57,183 bases of DNA from an uncultured Gammaproteobacteria bacterium (GTDB lineage Bacteria; Pseudomonadota; Gammaproteobacteria; PS1; Pseudothioglobaceae), in assembly GCA_902509905.1 (NCBI GenBank), contig CABWZI010000010.1, positions 1 through 57,183 on the forward strand, read 5' to 3'. The notes under the pieces are model-generated. The model searched no databases. It saw only the letters and a list, made by a program, of their open reading frames with translations, and was not told the DNA's origin. Both the position numbers and the translations under genes were made by a program. This document shows positions 27,285-37,309 of the stretch, one piece after another (position 1 is the first letter of the stretch; each line of letters starts with the position of its first letter).

Positions 27285-27758
27285 CTATGACTTATCTTTT
27301 AAAGAGAGAGTAAGTTCAAACTTGGCTACGATATCAGGTGATAGAGAAGGAACGATAGCATCAATCTTAAGCTTAAAATTATGACGATTACTTGATTTAG
27401 CAACTGTCTCAACAAGCTCTCTAACTGCTAAGCCATCATTGCATATGAAGTGAACATCACCCTCTGGTCTTTTTAAAAAGTCGGCCTTAAAGTCTTTGAA
27501 AATAAGGTTAATTTTTCGACCACTCTCTTGAATGGGGTTCATAGCCAGAAAACCACCAGTAATATCCGCTCCAACGGCAAGAACGCCAAAGTACATACTT
27601 CCTAAGTGATTCTTTGTTTTTCTTTTCAGTGGGATTTTGATTTCAATCCTTTCATCAGTATGCTCTATGACTTTTGGTCTACAGTACCAAATCATAGGCA
27701 CCTTAGTTATTCCAAACAATTGAATCAAACGAGTAGTCTTATTTGCTATTGAAGCCAT
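27285..27758 (-). CDS. DUF4442 hotdog-fold protein (thioesterase-like)
   Basis: A 157-residue protein with the DUF4442 pattern: RPKVIEHTDERIEIKIPLKRKTKNHLGSMYFGVLAVGADITGGFLAM, where NHLGSMYFG corresponds to the active-site region of PaaI-like hotdog thioesterases. It may hydrolyse an acyl-CoA or acyl thioester. No substrate can be inferred from the neighbours. Confidence 0.78.
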   Translation of the reverse strand: MASIANKTTRLIQLFGITKVPMIWYCRPKVIEHTDERIEIKIPLKRKTKNHLGSMYFGVLAVGADITGGFLAMNPIQESGRKINLIFKDFKADFLKRPEGDVHFICNDGLAVRELVETVAKSSNRHNFKLKIDAIVPSLSPDIVAKFELTLSLKDKS

Positions 27759-27785
27759 TTTTCTATGGTTATGTTAAAAAATAAA

Positions 27786-28175
27786 CTATACAGAATAATC
27801 TTCTACTGCAGAGCATTCTGCACTAACGGCAGTCGCAGTTAAAGTATCAACATCATCAGAAGGCCAGCGAAATACTTCGGCAAAATAAAAGCTTCCAAAA
27901 GAAAACTCAAAATTATCTCCATAAAACTGCTCACCATTTTCAGAGAAATCAATAATTTTTAACTCGGTGCCACTGAAGTAGTTTGAATCAGCTCCAAACT
28001 GAATTAGGTCTTTATTAACAATCCTAAATTTAAATTTCTGAGGGATATACTTTATTAACTTTCCTTCTTTGATTTCTATCGCCTGAGTCATCTCACAGTA
28101 ATAGAGATCCCCAACCTTAGAAAAGGCACAAAAGGGCAACAAAGATAGAATTAAAATCCAAAATAATTTTCTCAT
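27786..28175 (-). CDS. Exported VGD-Y-C protein (chromosomal copy)
   Basis: About 129 residues from the ATG at 28175, which has an AAGG site 6 nt before it; a second ATG 6 nt earlier overlaps that site. The signal peptide (MRKLFWILILSLLPFCAFS) is followed by KVGDLYYCEMTQ, nearly the same as GVGDIYKCQMTQ in the island gene 22493-22906. It also has AECSAV near its end, as in AVAECSQF of 23272-23622. It lies outside the island, about 3.5 kb beyond the right att site. Likely periplasmic. Function unknown. Confidence 0.72.
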   Translation of the reverse strand: MRKLFWILILSLLPFCAFSKVGDLYYCEMTQAIEIKEGKLIKYIPQKFKFRIVNKDLIQFGADSNYFSGTELKIIDFSENGEQFYGDNFEFSFGSFYFAEVFRWPSDDVDTLTATAVSAECSAVEDYSV

Positions 28176-28325
28176 TTTCATCCTTAAATTTAATTTTTTT
28201 TAAAAAAAAGTACCTGAATAATACATCGCATTTTTTTAATGTTTATAAATTAATTAAATTAAATTTTATATGGATAATTGGTGATTTTTTTCAATAATCT
28301 AAAAGAATAAAATTCATATATATGA

Positions 28326-28366
28326 TATAATATACTTCTCATTAAATTTTATTCTCAAAATTTAAT
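28326..28366 (+). promoter_or_regulatory. Extended -10 and operator-like palindrome before suyA
   Basis: TGATATAAT (28323-28331) is a perfect extended -10 box. Just downstream, ATTAAATTTT (28341-28350) and AAAATTTAAT (28357-28366) form a perfect 10-bp inverted repeat with a 6-bp spacer, covering the expected transcription start. That is a natural place for repressor binding, with the GntR protein at 32972 as the obvious candidate (inference). Confidence 0.55.
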
Positions 28367-28400
28367 CACGGTTTTTTTTAAATATGTATAAGGAGTAGGC

Positions 28401-28682
28401 ATGATTCAATTTATAGTTCATGACGAAGACGATTCCGTCGGCGTTGTTACAGTTGAAGGGCTTAAAGCAAACGATACTCTTAAGGGGTGGATTATGGATC
28501 AAGATGTTTTAATTGACATTAAGATAAATCAAGACATTCCTATTGGTCACAAACTTGCTATTAAGGATCTGAATGAAGATGACACTGTCATTAAATATGG
28601 GGTAGATATTGGAAGAACAATTTCAAAGATTGCTGTTGGTGATCATCTACATGTTCATAACGTTAAAACAAAGAGGTGGTAA
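28401..28682 (+). CDS. suyA: 3-sulfolactate sulfo-lyase small subunit
   Basis: A 93-residue SAF-domain protein ([18 protein letters not shown], then [22 protein letters not shown]) of the UxaA N-terminal type. Next to a 389-residue SuyB-like protein and DHPS dehydrogenases it is best read as SuyA. SuyAB is an iron-dependent lyase that splits (R)-3-sulfolactate into pyruvate and sulfite. A strong AGGAG site precedes the ATG. Its TAA overlaps the suyB ATG by one base. An altronate/galactarate dehydratase small subunit is the alternative, less fitting with these neighbours. Confidence 0.85.
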   Translation: MIQFIVHDEDDSVGVVTVEGLKANDTLKGWIMDQDVLIDIKINQDIPIGHKLAIKDLNEDDTVIKYGVDIGRTISKIAVGDHLHVHNVKTKRW

Positions 28683-29851
28683 TGATAAATTTAGATCAAA
28701 AAATCTACGGATATAGACGCGACAACAATAGAGTAGGAATTCGCAACTATGTAGTCATTCTGCCTGTTGATGATATTTCAAATGCAGCATGTGAAGCAGT
28801 GAGTAATAATATTAAGGGAACAATCGCTCTTCCTCACCCTTATGGTAGACTTCAGTTTGGTGAGGACCTAGATCTTCATTTTAGAACAATGATTGGAACT
28901 GGTGCAAACCCTAACGTTGCTGCAGTTGTAGTTATTGGAATCGAACCGGACTGGACTCAAAAAATAGTTGATGGCATTGCTGCAACTGGTAAACCAGTTC
29001 AAGGCTTTTCTATCGAAAAGAAAGGCGATATCCAAACAATTGCTGACGCCTCAAAAGCAGCTTATGATATGGTTCATTATGCATCGGGACTGCAAAGAGA
29101 GCCTTGCGATATAAGTGAAATATGGGTATCAACCAAGTGTGGTGAGTCAGATACTACTTCAGGATTTGGAGCAAACCCAACAGTTGGAAATGCCTTTGAT
29201 AAACTCTATGAAAAACAAAGCACACTCCTTTTTGGTGAAACCTCTGAGATTACAGGTGGTGAGCACCTAGTAAAGGCTAGATGTGCTAATGATGCCGTCG
29301 CAGATCAGTTCATGTTTATGTTCAATCGATACCAAGACATGATTGAGCGTTGGAAGACTGATGATCTTTCTGATTCTCAGCCAACAAAAGGAAACATTGA
29401 AGGTGGCTTAACGACTATTGAGGAGAAAGCACTCGGAAATATTCAGAAAATTGGTAAGAAGTGTATGGTTGATGGTGTCTTAGATAAAGCTGAAATGCCA
29501 ACAAGCAAAGGCCTATGGTTCATGGATTCGTCTTCTGCTGCCGCAGAGATGGTCACGCTATGTGCAGCCTCCGGATATGTTGCTCATTTATTCCCTACTG
29601 GTCAAGGAAACATTATTGGTAATCCAATCCTACCTGTGATCAAGGTTTGTGCAAACCCAAGAACAGTAAGGACAATGTCTGAGCATGTTGATGTTGATGT
29701 AACTGCTCTTCTAAAGCGCGATATTAATATGGATCAGGCTGGGGATATGCTTCTTGAATCTCTTATCCATACATCAAATGGAAGAATGACTGCTGCTGAA
29801 ATACTTGGTCATCAGGAGTTTGTATTAACGCGTTTATACGAGAGCGCATAG
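28682..29851 (+). CDS. suyB: 3-sulfolactate sulfo-lyase large subunit
   Basis: The 389-residue protein starts at the ATG 28682 behind GAGGTGG; a GTG two codons earlier is less likely. It carries the UxaA-family C-terminal domain: [93 protein letters not shown]. These segments match the SuyB subgroup as I know it rather than altronate dehydratases. It forms the catalytic subunit with SuyA. Confidence 0.88.
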   Translation: MINLDQKIYGYRRDNNRVGIRNYVVILPVDDISNAACEAVSNNIKGTIALPHPYGRLQFGEDLDLHFRTMIGTGANPNVAAVVVIGIEPDWTQKIVDGIAATGKPVQGFSIEKKGDIQTIADASKAAYDMVHYASGLQREPCDISEIWVSTKCGESDTTSGFGANPTVGNAFDKLYEKQSTLLFGETSEITGGEHLVKARCANDAVADQFMFMFNRYQDMIERWKTDDLSDSQPTKGNIEGGLTTIEEKALGNIQKIGKKCMVDGVLDKAEMPTSKGLWFMDSSSAAAEMVTLCAASGYVAHLFPTGQGNIIGNPILPVIKVCANPRTVRTMSEHVDVDVTALLKRDINMDQAGDMLLESLIHTSNGRMTAAEILGHQEFVLTRLYESA

Positions 29852-29871
29852 TTTAATTTTACTGAAGATAA

Positions 29872-31182
<1,311 letters not shown>

Positions 31183-31186
31183 TCTG

Positions 31187-31948
31187 ATGAGCTTATCAGA
31201 CTTTTCTCTTGAGAATAAAGTTGCTCTGATAACTGGTGGTACGAGTGGACTAGGAAAAATGATGGCACTTGCGCTTGCAAAAGCAGGCGCATTTGTCTGG
31301 ATAGCTAGCAGTCGAGACAATGCTGACGAGACACTTCAAGAAATAAAACAGCAAGGCTCCAACGGCAGCTTTGTTCAAGTTAATGTGACTTCTAGTGATG
31401 CACTCGAGAAAACCGTCTCACATATTCTTGAACAGTCAAGCAGGATAGATATTCTCATTAACGCTGCAGGCATTAATCCAAGAACTTCAGCTGAAGAGTT
31501 AACACTCAGCGATTGGCAAAAAACAATTGATATAAACTTAACGGCCCCCTTTTATTTAAGTCAACTAGTCGCTGATACTATGAGAGAGAATAACTGGGGA
31601 AGAATAATCAATATTGCCTCACTTCAGTCACTCAGAGCTTTTGATAATAGCATTCCTTATGGAGCAAGTAAGGGTGGAGTGATGCAGCTTACGCGGGCAC
31701 TGGCCCAAGCTTATTCCAAAGATGGTATTTTAGTCAATGCTATTGCACCAGGGTTTTTTCGAACAAACTTAACAGAATCACTATTTCAGAATCCTGAAAA
31801 ATTAAAGGAACTAGCCAACAAAACGATGATGGGCAGAAATGGTGAAGAGAAGGATATTTTTGGAATTAGCGTCTTTCTTTGCAGTGATGCAAATTCCTAT
31901 GTCACTGGTCAAACTGTATTTTTAGATGGAGGGTTTTCAGCAGCATGA
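31187..31948 (+). CDS. hpsO: SDR-family dehydrogenase, HpsO-like
   Basis: A 253-residue short-chain dehydrogenase with cofactor motif TGGTSGLG (16-23), NAAG (92-95), catalytic S145, Y158 and K162 (YGASK), and the PGFFRT loop. In DHPS clusters a dehydrogenase at this position is one of two 2-dehydrogenases (HpsO, HpsP) thought to interconvert DHPS enantiomers through a 2-keto intermediate so that HpsN can use both. The symbol is given by context, not by sequence proof. It overlaps the next gene by 4 nt. Confidence 0.7.
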   Translation: MSLSDFSLENKVALITGGTSGLGKMMALALAKAGAFVWIASSRDNADETLQEIKQQGSNGSFVQVNVTSSDALEKTVSHILEQSSRIDILINAAGINPRTSAEELTLSDWQKTIDINLTAPFYLSQLVADTMRENNWGRIINIASLQSLRAFDNSIPYGASKGGVMQLTRALAQAYSKDGILVNAIAPGFFRTNLTESLFQNPEKLKELANKTMMGRNGEEKDIFGISVFLCSDANSYVTGQTVFLDGGFSAA

Positions 31949-32955
31949 TAGAAAAAATGGAAGCAGTGGTCTATACCGCACCGAATGAAATGACTTTTTT
32001 CCCTGAGTATAAATCAACCCAGCAAGATCGAAAAGATGACGTTTTATTAAAAATTGAATCGGTTGGTATTTGTGGATCGGATATGCATGCCTTTCATGGA
32101 AAGGACCCACGTAGGAATCCTGGTCTTATTCTTGGACACGAGTTCTGTGGTGAAATTGTTGAAGGCGCGCACAAAGGACAAAAGGTTACTGGCAATCCGC
32201 TGATTACTTGTGGGAAGTGTGAATACTGCCTGCAAGGAAGAGACAATCTGTGTAGTGACAGAGATATGATTGGTATGAGCAGGCAAGGTGCTTTTGCTCA
32301 ATACATGACAATACCAAACCAATGCCTCGTTCATGCGCCTAATTCGATGAACTCGAATCACGTTGCAATGACAGAACCTGCGGCAACTGTTGTTCACGCT
32401 GTGAACTTAGCAAAAGAGAGCTCATTCAAACCAATCAATGAATGCAATGTTCTCGTTATTGGTGCAGGTGCTATTGGATTACTTGCAGCTCTTCTTCTTA
32501 AATCAGAGGGCGTCAAGATGACGGTTTTAGAGACCAATGAGGCTCGCCATCAGTGCGTTAAAGAGCATGTTGGTGTGAGTCCAGTTAACCCGATCAATCA
32601 GTCTGTTAGTGAAGATAGCTATGATGTTGTTATTGATTGTGTAGGAAGTGAGAAAACCAACGCCTTATCTATTGCCTCAGTGAGTGCTGGAGGAACTGTT
32701 GTTAATGTAGGACTTCTGAGCTGGAGTAGTACCATTGATATTCGTAAAATCACGCTGCAGGAGATTAAACTTATCGGATGTTATACCTACAATATGGAAG
32801 ATTTTAAGTCTGCACTTAACTCAATTGAGAAAGGCGCTTTTGGCGATCTTTCATGGGTTGAGGAGATGCCTTTGTCTGAAACTAATTTAGCTTTTCAAAG
32901 TTTACATAATGGTACAATGGCGTCAGCCAAGGTTATTTTAAAACCCTCTTTTTAA
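31945..32955 (+). CDS. hpsP: Zinc-dependent alcohol dehydrogenase, HpsP-like
   Basis: A 336-residue medium-chain dehydrogenase. Catalytic zinc ligands C43 (GICGSD), H65 and E66 (LGHEFCGE); structural zinc cysteines C89, C92, C95 and C103; Rossmann motif VLVIGAGAIGLLAALLL. It resembles threonine/sorbitol dehydrogenases. By position it should be the second DHPS 2-dehydrogenase working with the SDR to convert the (S)-isomer. This is inference from neighbours. Confidence 0.7.
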   Translation: MIEKMEAVVYTAPNEMTFFPEYKSTQQDRKDDVLLKIESVGICGSDMHAFHGKDPRRNPGLILGHEFCGEIVEGAHKGQKVTGNPLITCGKCEYCLQGRDNLCSDRDMIGMSRQGAFAQYMTIPNQCLVHAPNSMNSNHVAMTEPAATVVHAVNLAKESSFKPINECNVLVIGAGAIGLLAALLLKSEGVKMTVLETNEARHQCVKEHVGVSPVNPINQSVSEDSYDVVIDCVGSEKTNALSIASVSAGGTVVNVGLLSWSSTIDIRKITLQEIKLIGCYTYNMEDFKSALNSIEKGAFGDLSWVEEMPLSETNLAFQSLHNGTMASAKVILKPSF

Positions 32956-32971
32956 TAAAAATCAAACATTT

Positions 32972-33745
32972 ATGAGTATTACTGATCTGAAATTTGACAT
33001 TGACAGAGAAAGTAAAACTCCACTCTGGCTTCAAATTAGAAACGAGCTATTTAATTGCCTTTATCGTGACGAACTCAGGCCTGGTCAGCTCATTCCCAAT
33101 GAAAAAACCCTCGTAGAGCTTTTCAACGTTTCAATTGGAACGATTCGCAAGGCAGTTGGGATGCTTGAAAAGGAAGGCTTTCTAATCAGGAAACAAGGTT
33201 TAGGTACTTTTGTATTTCAGCATGACAATAGTAGTTTTCTTTTTGAATATTTTCATTTTGCTCTCAACGGTAGTGACGAGAAACAAAGCCCCAATGTTGA
33301 ATTTATTTCTTTTGAAACAAAGAAGGCAACTAAGTCTCAGGCTGCAGAATTAGGGTTAGCCACAGGAAGTCCTGTGTTTCAGATTTATAACAAGCTTGGG
33401 CTCAATAAAAAGTTTTATATTGTTGATAAAATCATAATCCCTCAAGACAAATTTCCTGGCATGACAGAGGAAATTTTTAAAGGTCGAGCAAACACAATTT
33501 ACAATCTTTATCAGAATAAGTTTAATATATTCATTACGAATTGCTCTGAAAAACTCAAAGCTATTTCCGCCGATGAAAAAATATCTAAGCTCTTAAATAT
33601 TCCATCCAATGCACCGATTTTAAAAATCAATCGAGTAGGTCAAACATACAATAACGTAACTATTGAACTGAGAACATCTTATGTTCATACAAGTGATATA
33701 GACTATATTCACTCGCAAAACAGTACCTTTGGTGAGTCCATTTGA
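32972..33745 (+). CDS. GntR/HutC-type regulator of the sulfonate module
   Basis: A 257-residue protein with an N-terminal winged helix-turn-helix (LWLQIRNELFNCLYRDELRP, NEKTLVELFNVSIGTIRKAVGML, IRKQGLGTFV) and a C-terminal UTRA-like ligand domain from about residue 95. It is the last gene of the plus-strand run, 16 nt after the zinc dehydrogenase, and is followed by a strong terminator. It probably represses the suyAB-hps and TRAP genes until a sulfonate binds, like HpsR of known clusters. Confidence 0.82.
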   Translation: MSITDLKFDIDRESKTPLWLQIRNELFNCLYRDELRPGQLIPNEKTLVELFNVSIGTIRKAVGMLEKEGFLIRKQGLGTFVFQHDNSSFLFEYFHFALNGSDEKQSPNVEFISFETKKATKSQAAELGLATGSPVFQIYNKLGLNKKFYIVDKIIIPQDKFPGMTEEIFKGRANTIYNLYQNKFNIFITNCSEKLKAISADEKISKLLNIPSNAPILKINRVGQTYNNVTIELRTSYVHTSDIDYIHSQNSTFGESI

Positions 33746-33788
33746 TATTAAATCGTCTTAAAGCTTTCAGTTTTCTGATTAATCAGCA

Positions 33789-33818
33789 ATAAAAAAGGGC
33801 GCAAAGCGCCCTTTTTTT
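33789..33818. terminator. Bidirectional intrinsic terminator
   Basis: GGGCGC (33797-33802) pairs with GCGCCC (33806-33811) around an AAA loop, flanked by an A-run on the left and seven T on the right. It stops the regulator transcript on the plus strand and the dctM transcript on the minus strand. Confidence 0.92.
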
Positions 33819-33835
33819 AAAATCTTCAATCTTAA

Positions 33836-35158
33836 TTAACCATACAAATATGTTGGAAGCCAAAGCACAATTTGTGGGAAGATAATGATTAACGCTAATC
33901 CGATGACTTGAATTACCATAAACTGCATCATTCCCCTATAGATGTCTGAAAGGTCCCACTCCGGAACTACTCCCTTGAGAAAGTATGCCGATAGCGCAAC
34001 AGGAGGAGACAGCCAAGCAGTTTGAAGATTGACTGCAACTAGAATACCAAACCAAGTCAGATTGAATCCTAACTGCTCAATAAGAGGTAAGACAATTGGA
34101 ATAATAATTAATACAATTGGAACCCACTCCAATGGCCATGCTAGTAAAAAAATCAAAGCCATAATAATTAATAGAATGGCAGTTGGTGGAAGATCAAGTA
34201 ACATCAAAAACTCAGTAATCATTGTTGGAGTTCCTAGTCTTGAAAAGACCGCTCCAAAGAAGTTGGATGCGCACACCAAAACCATAATTAATGTAGTAAT
34301 CTCTAATGTTTTTAAAAGAGAACTTTTGAAAGATTCAAAGGTTAACTTACGATAAGCCAAAGTTAGAAAAATTGCGCCAACTGCTCCCATTGCTGCACCT
34401 TCAGTTGCAGTTGCCCAGCCAGCCAATATACTTCCTAAAGAAGCGCCTACTAAAAGTACTGGTGGAACAAGACCCTTAAAAAACTCTTTCCATACTTCAT
34501 TCATGGAATCTGGTATCAAATCCTCTGGGACAACTGGTCCTAGAGCTGGATTTAGGTGGCACCTAATAAGCGTATAGCCGGTATATAGAGCGGCTAACAT
34601 CAATCCTGGAACAATTGCAGCGGCAAACAAATCAGTTACAGGAACGTTTAGAATAGGTCCCATAACAACGAGCATAATGCTTGGAGGTATCAAGATACCA
34701 AGTGTGCCGCCAGCAGTAATTGAGCCCGCTGCAAGACGAACATCATAGCCTGATCGATTCATAGTCTTGGCAGACATGATTCCTAAAATAGTCACCGACG
34801 CGCCTACAATTCCTGTTGCAGCTCCAAAGATTGTAGCAACAAAAAGAACAGCGACAAATAAGGATCCTTTGGTTCTGGCAAGGGCCATCTGAACGGAGGT
34901 AAATAATCGCTCCATGAGGTTTGCCTTCTCCATGAGAATTCCCATAAAGGTAAAGAGAGGAATCGCTACAAGAGTTTGCTCCAGCATGCTTCCAGAAAAC
35001 TGAAAGGTCATCAGATAGAAAACAAGATCTCCAAAGCCTAAGTAGCCAAAAAATACGCCTAAGAATATTAGAGTGAATGAAATTGGAAAGCCAATAAATA
35101 TGGCAAACAGCATTGTTAAAATTAGGACAATGCCTAATACTTCTGGACTCATGGCCAT
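33836..35158 (-). CDS. TRAP transporter large permease (DctM type)
   Basis: A 440-residue, 12-helix membrane protein with family motifs GFPISFTLIFLG, ATGIVGASVTILGIMS, LGILIPPSIMLVVMGPI, WPLEWVPIVLIIIPIVLPL and LQTAWLSPPVALSAYFLKGV. It forms the channel of a sodium-driven TRAP system with the dctQ and dctP products. Genes face the sulfonate catabolic genes across a shared terminator, so DHPS is the likely cargo (HpsKLM-type). It overlaps dctQ by 10 nt. Confidence 0.93.
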   Translation of the reverse strand: MAMSPEVLGIVLILTMLFAIFIGFPISFTLIFLGVFFGYLGFGDLVFYLMTFQFSGSMLEQTLVAIPLFTFMGILMEKANLMERLFTSVQMALARTKGSLFVAVLFVATIFGAATGIVGASVTILGIMSAKTMNRSGYDVRLAAGSITAGGTLGILIPPSIMLVVMGPILNVPVTDLFAAAIVPGLMLAALYTGYTLIRCHLNPALGPVVPEDLIPDSMNEVWKEFFKGLVPPVLLVGASLGSILAGWATATEGAAMGAVGAIFLTLAYRKLTFESFKSSLLKTLEITTLIMVLVCASNFFGAVFSRLGTPTMITEFLMLLDLPPTAILLIIMALIFLLAWPLEWVPIVLIIIPIVLPLIEQLGFNLTWFGILVAVNLQTAWLSPPVALSAYFLKGVVPEWDLSDIYRGMMQFMVIQVIGLALIIIFPQIVLWLPTYLYG

Positions 35159-35757
35159 CTCCTATTTTTTACAGCATAGATGCATTTAAGCGTTTCAGAA
35201 ATGCCTTGAATTAATAGAAATACAAAGCCTATGAACAACATAGACTTAATCGGGTACATTAGAGGCATCCACGCAGTATCCATTCCTCTTTCCATTTGTG
35301 ACCATGACTTATAAGCATATTTATAGCAAGCCCAAGCAGCACCCGTAATCCCAGGAAAATAAAATAATAAATAAAGTGTTAAATCAATCGTTGCTTGAGT
35401 CTTTACAGACCAGTTCCGATACATAAAGTCTGCTCGAATATGGACGCCTTTTGAAAGGGCGTAACCAGCACCAAGCATAAACATAGCGCCCGCGCCCATC
35501 CTACTAATATCATAAGCCCACATCGTTGGTGAGCCAAAAAAATGTCTTCCAGTCACCTCAACAAACATGGATAAAAACACAGGGACTGTGAGCCAACAAG
35601 CTATCTGACCAACCTTGAGACTAAACCAGTCGATACCAAGAATAGTTCTCGCCATCATTTTTGGCATATCATCAGGCATAACACCTGTATATGATCTGCC
35701 TTCGGCGATCATTTCATCGGTAATGTCTAATTGACCAATATCTTCTTCCTCTGACAT
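35149..35757 (-). CDS. TRAP transporter small permease (DctQ type)
   Basis: A 202-residue protein with four hydrophobic segments and the DctQ pattern (EVTGRHFFGSPTMWAYDISRMGAGAMFMLGAGYALSKGVHIRADFM, in pieces along residues 65-115). The N-terminal 40 residues are hydrophilic and acidic, somewhat longer than usual. It links the binding protein to the large permease. A 208-nt gap with terminator-like hairpins separates it from dctP upstream. Confidence 0.9.
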   Translation of the reverse strand: MSEEEDIGQLDITDEMIAEGRSYTGVMPDDMPKMMARTILGIDWFSLKVGQIACWLTVPVFLSMFVEVTGRHFFGSPTMWAYDISRMGAGAMFMLGAGYALSKGVHIRADFMYRNWSVKTQATIDLTLYLLFYFPGITGAAWACYKYAYKSWSQMERGMDTAWMPLMYPIKSMLFIGFVFLLIQGISETLKCIYAVKNRRWP

Positions 35758-35844
35758 AAATTACACCTAATTTATTAACTAAAAAACGTTACACCATTGT
35801 AACAAAACTGAAAGGTTTTAAAAAATAAAACCCTAAAAAATTAA

Positions 35845-35892
35845 GGCTTTTCTAACTCCGGGATAAAGGAGAACCCAAAGTTAGAAAAAGCC
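35845..35892 (-). terminator. Second hairpin between dctP and dctQ
   Basis: GGCTTTTCTAAC (35845-35856) pairs with GTTAGAAAAAGCC (35880-35892) with a single bulged base. The 23-nt loop contains a further small GGG/CCC pairing. On the minus-strand transcript it is followed by TTAATTTTTT, so it can act as a back-up terminator behind the one at 35910-35941. Confidence 0.5.
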
Positions 35893-35909
35893 GGCTTGTG
35901 ATTAAAAAA

Positions 35910-35941
35910 AAGTTGCCAACAGCATTCACTATTGGCAACTT
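35910..35941 (-). terminator. Terminator/attenuator directly after dctP
   Basis: A 10-bp stem, AAGTTGCCAA (35910-35919) with TTGGCAACTT (35932-35941), is followed on the minus-strand transcript by a U-run (A-run 35904-35911 on the plus strand). It lies 24 nt after the dctP stop, so most transcripts should end here, giving more binding protein than permease. Confidence 0.82.
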
Positions 35942-35965
35942 CATTACAAGTCTTACGATGGATCT

Positions 35966-37060
35966 TTACTTCAAAGTTGCAGCAAAAGCTAAACCTAACT
36001 TAGCGTTAGATGATTGAGCACCTGACCAGAAAGGAACCGCTTTCTCAGCGAAATCTCTCTGTGAAGCCCAAACCTCAGCAAAGAATGCATTCTCATCAGC
36101 GTTCTTTTGAAGAGTTGCATTTGCAGCAGCCATAAACTCAACGAAATAGTCATCCGGAGTATCCATTAGCTGAACGCCTTGCTCAAGCAAGTCTGCCATA
36201 GCAATACCGTTTGCATAGATACGATTTGACATAGAGTCAAGTCTAGCTGCTCTTGCAGCTACATGGATAGCATGTTGGTCACGTGGAGAAATTTCATTCC
36301 ATCTGTCACCGTTGATATACATGTCAGCGTTCACAACGTTCTGGTGAAGTCCTTGCAAGTAGTAGTACTTAAGAACCTTTTGGAAACCAAAGTCTCTGTC
36401 AGGCTCTGGGCAGCACCATTCCGCTGCATCAATTACACCTTTCTCAAGAGCTGGTAGAATATCTCCACCACCCATAGCTACAGCTGCGACACCAATATCC
36501 TTATACGTTTGTCCTGGGATTCCTGGAGGAGCACGGAATCTTAGCTTACGGAAGTCGTCCATACTGTTAATTGGCTCTTTAAACCAACCTAGAGCTTCTG
36601 GACCAACTGGCTGAAGCATCAAACCAACAACGTTCAGGTCCATCTCATCCCATAACTGGTCATAGAGCTCTTTACCACCAGCACTATGGAACCATGATAG
36701 CCATGCGATGTTGTCAATTCCAAGTCCTGCACCAGCGATTGGTGAGCCAAACAGCATTGCAGCTGGGTGCTTACCAGACCAGTAGTGAGTCCATGCAAAT
36801 CCGCCATCAATTAGACCAGCGTCAACCGCATCGATAAGATCAGAGTTAGGAACAACAGAGCCTCCTGGAAGAACTTCAATTGTTACTCTGCCATCTGTTA
36901 GTGCAGCAACGTCCTCTGCAAAATCTCTAACATAGCCAACTTCACTACCAGTAGAGTTTAATACAGACTGAACTTTCAAATGGACATGGCCATCAGCAAT
37001 AGCGCTTGAACTAAATGCGACTAATGCAGCAGCCAATAAACCAACTTTATTTTTAAACAT
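35966..37060 (-). CDS. TRAP transporter substrate-binding protein
   Basis: A 364-residue periplasmic protein with a signal peptide (about 1-22, ending SSAIADG) and the long TakP-like DctP fold: VLPGGSVVPNSDLIDAVDAGLIDGGFAW, FREAPGIPGQ-like KLRFRAPPGIPGQTYKDIGV, and ALEKGVIDAAEWCCPEPDRDFGF. The conserved arginine used for acid recognition is in LRFRAPPG. It captures an organic acid; DHPS or a related sulfonate is the best guess from the catabolic genes next door. Confidence 0.9.
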   Translation of the reverse strand: MFKNKVGLLAAALVAFSSSAIADGHVHLKVQSVLNSTGSEVGYVRDFAEDVAALTDGRVTIEVLPGGSVVPNSDLIDAVDAGLIDGGFAWTHYWSGKHPAAMLFGSPIAGAGLGIDNIAWLSWFHSAGGKELYDQLWDEMDLNVVGLMLQPVGPEALGWFKEPINSMDDFRKLRFRAPPGIPGQTYKDIGVAAVAMGGGDILPALEKGVIDAAEWCCPEPDRDFGFQKVLKYYYLQGLHQNVVNADMYINGDRWNEISPRDQHAIHVAARAARLDSMSNRIYANGIAMADLLEQGVQLMDTPDDYFVEFMAAANATLQKNADENAFFAEVWASQRDFAEKAVPFWSGAQSSNAKLGLAFAATLK

Positions 37061-37309
37061 AAAATCTCCTAATTTTTAAACATTAATAGATAAACACACA
37101 AAATAATTACGCATTTAGCTAAACGCCAGTATACATCAATTGATATATATCTTTCAATCTATTTATAAAAAAAAATTTATCTATATTTTTTTATTCATAA
37201 GACGATAGGCTAAAGTTTTACCTATAATTATCATATTGATTTTAGAGTTACTGTTTTTAAGAAAATAATCCATTTTTATATCCTTTTTGATTAGATAATT
37301 TTATGAATA
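37061..37309. promoter_or_regulatory. Divergent promoter region of dctP and the GMC oxidoreductase
   Basis: A 249-nt AT-rich gap. Two short overlapping palindromes, ATCAATTGAT (37135-37144) and GATATATATC (37142-37151), are candidate operator sequences. They do not match the palindrome before suyA, so a shared regulator cannot be argued from sequence. No firm promoter boxes were identified. Confidence 0.35.

Noticed and set aside
28401-29851. Altronate or galactarate dehydratase
   Set aside because: The family is shared, but the separate 93 + 389 residue subunits and the DHPS-type neighbours fit SuyA/SuyB better.
35838-35945. A riboswitch between dctP and dctQ
   Set aside because: The structures are simple stems followed by U-runs. 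No known riboswitch core could be matched, so terminators explain them better.
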